Shown here in pieces: positions 63,870 to 64,000 of a DNA stretch of 64,000 nt (the first letter of the stretch is position 1; every line of letters starts with the position of its first letter). The position numbers and the translations under genes are program-made. The DNA lies in NCBI RefSeq assembly GCF_019710475.1, contig NZ_JAJFAX010000006.1, positions 282,932 through 346,931 of the forward strand. Reading direction: 5' to 3'. The DNA is from Glycomyces sp. TRM65418. GTDB lineage: Bacteria; Actinomycetota; Actinomycetes; Mycobacteriales; Micromonosporaceae. A model generated the notes under the pieces. That model was not told the origin of the DNA, searched no databases, and saw only the letters and a list, made by a program, of their open reading frames with translations.

Positions 63870-64000
63870 CCCGCCGGCCCCCGACCCCGTGATCGTCTGC
63901 GGGTGGAGAACGCGCAGCGCACTAAGGAGTGCAGGAGCGACGGCCTTTGAGCGCTGGCTCCAAGCCTTCGGCTCGGGCCCCGTCGTTCCCGTGTCCCGGA

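Overview
The window is very GC-rich, nearly every real gene shows strong third-position GC bias, and the gene families (MsiK-type ABC importers without their own ATPase, NACHT NTPases, MmyB/XRE regulators, type VII secretion substrates, GTG/TTG starts, ISAs1 and IS5/IS427-type elements) are those of a filamentous or rare actinomycete. The genus cannot be fixed from this sequence.

Layout. (1) 1-8.6 kb: a broken alpha/beta hydrolase, then a polyol/sugar utilisation locus. A PfkB kinase is divergent from an operon holding a sorbitol-dehydrogenase-like enzyme, an ABC importer (lipoprotein plus two permeases, no ATPase), a second zinc dehydrogenase, a DeoR regulator and a HAD hydrolase. A TTAACA-N7-TGTTAA palindrome lies in the divergent promoter. 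(2) 8.6-35 kb: a decayed, mobile-element-rich region. It holds several IS5-type copies and ends, a frameshifted ISAs1 transposase, a PLP enzyme, a SnoaL/MarR divergent pair with paired operators, a membrane-anchored NACHT NTPase with an FGE-like segment, a 3' half of tRNA-Leu(GAG) beside a chimeric tyrosine integrase, a dispersed palindromic repeat, a Cys-rich protein of unknown function with a fragmentary inverted copy, and remnants of YbjN and pectinesterase genes. Between these lie small regulator-plus-enzyme or regulator-plus-membrane-protein pairs, several with visible operators (TetR/DUF6463-like, TetR/FabH, CGNR/RidA). (3) 36.2-39.5 kb: a GNAT acetyltransferase and a translationally coupled cassette resembling type VII secretion accessory and substrate genes (YbaB/EspL-like, EspC-like, WXG-like, small membrane protein), plus a second YbaB-like gene.

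(4) 39.5-62.4 kb: one 20-gene cobalamin operon on the minus strand, read from cbtB to cobS. It is preceded by a clear cobalamin riboswitch (62232-62425). Almost every junction is an ATGA, GTGA, TTGA or TGATG overlap, so it is probably a single coupled transcript. It encodes cobalt uptake (CbtB, CbtA), corrin-ring methylation and contraction (CobI, CobM, CbiD, CobL, CbiG-CobJ fusion, CobH), a CbiX chelatase, a CobN plus ChlI/ChlD-type chelatase, amidation and adenosylation (CobB, CobO, CobQ), and aminopropanol arm and lower-ligand assembly (CobD, a CobU-CobC fusion, CobT, CobS, a phosphatase). Uroporphyrinogen methyltransferase (CobA), a precorrin-6A reductase (CobK/CbiJ) and CobG are not in the window. 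(5) 62.9-63.9 kb: a secreted NlpC/P60 cell-wall hydrolase.

The most interesting candidates for new biology are the NACHT NTPase next to a tRNA-Leu attachment-site remnant, the Cys-rich protein pair, and the type VII-like cassette. These are inferences from sequence alone.
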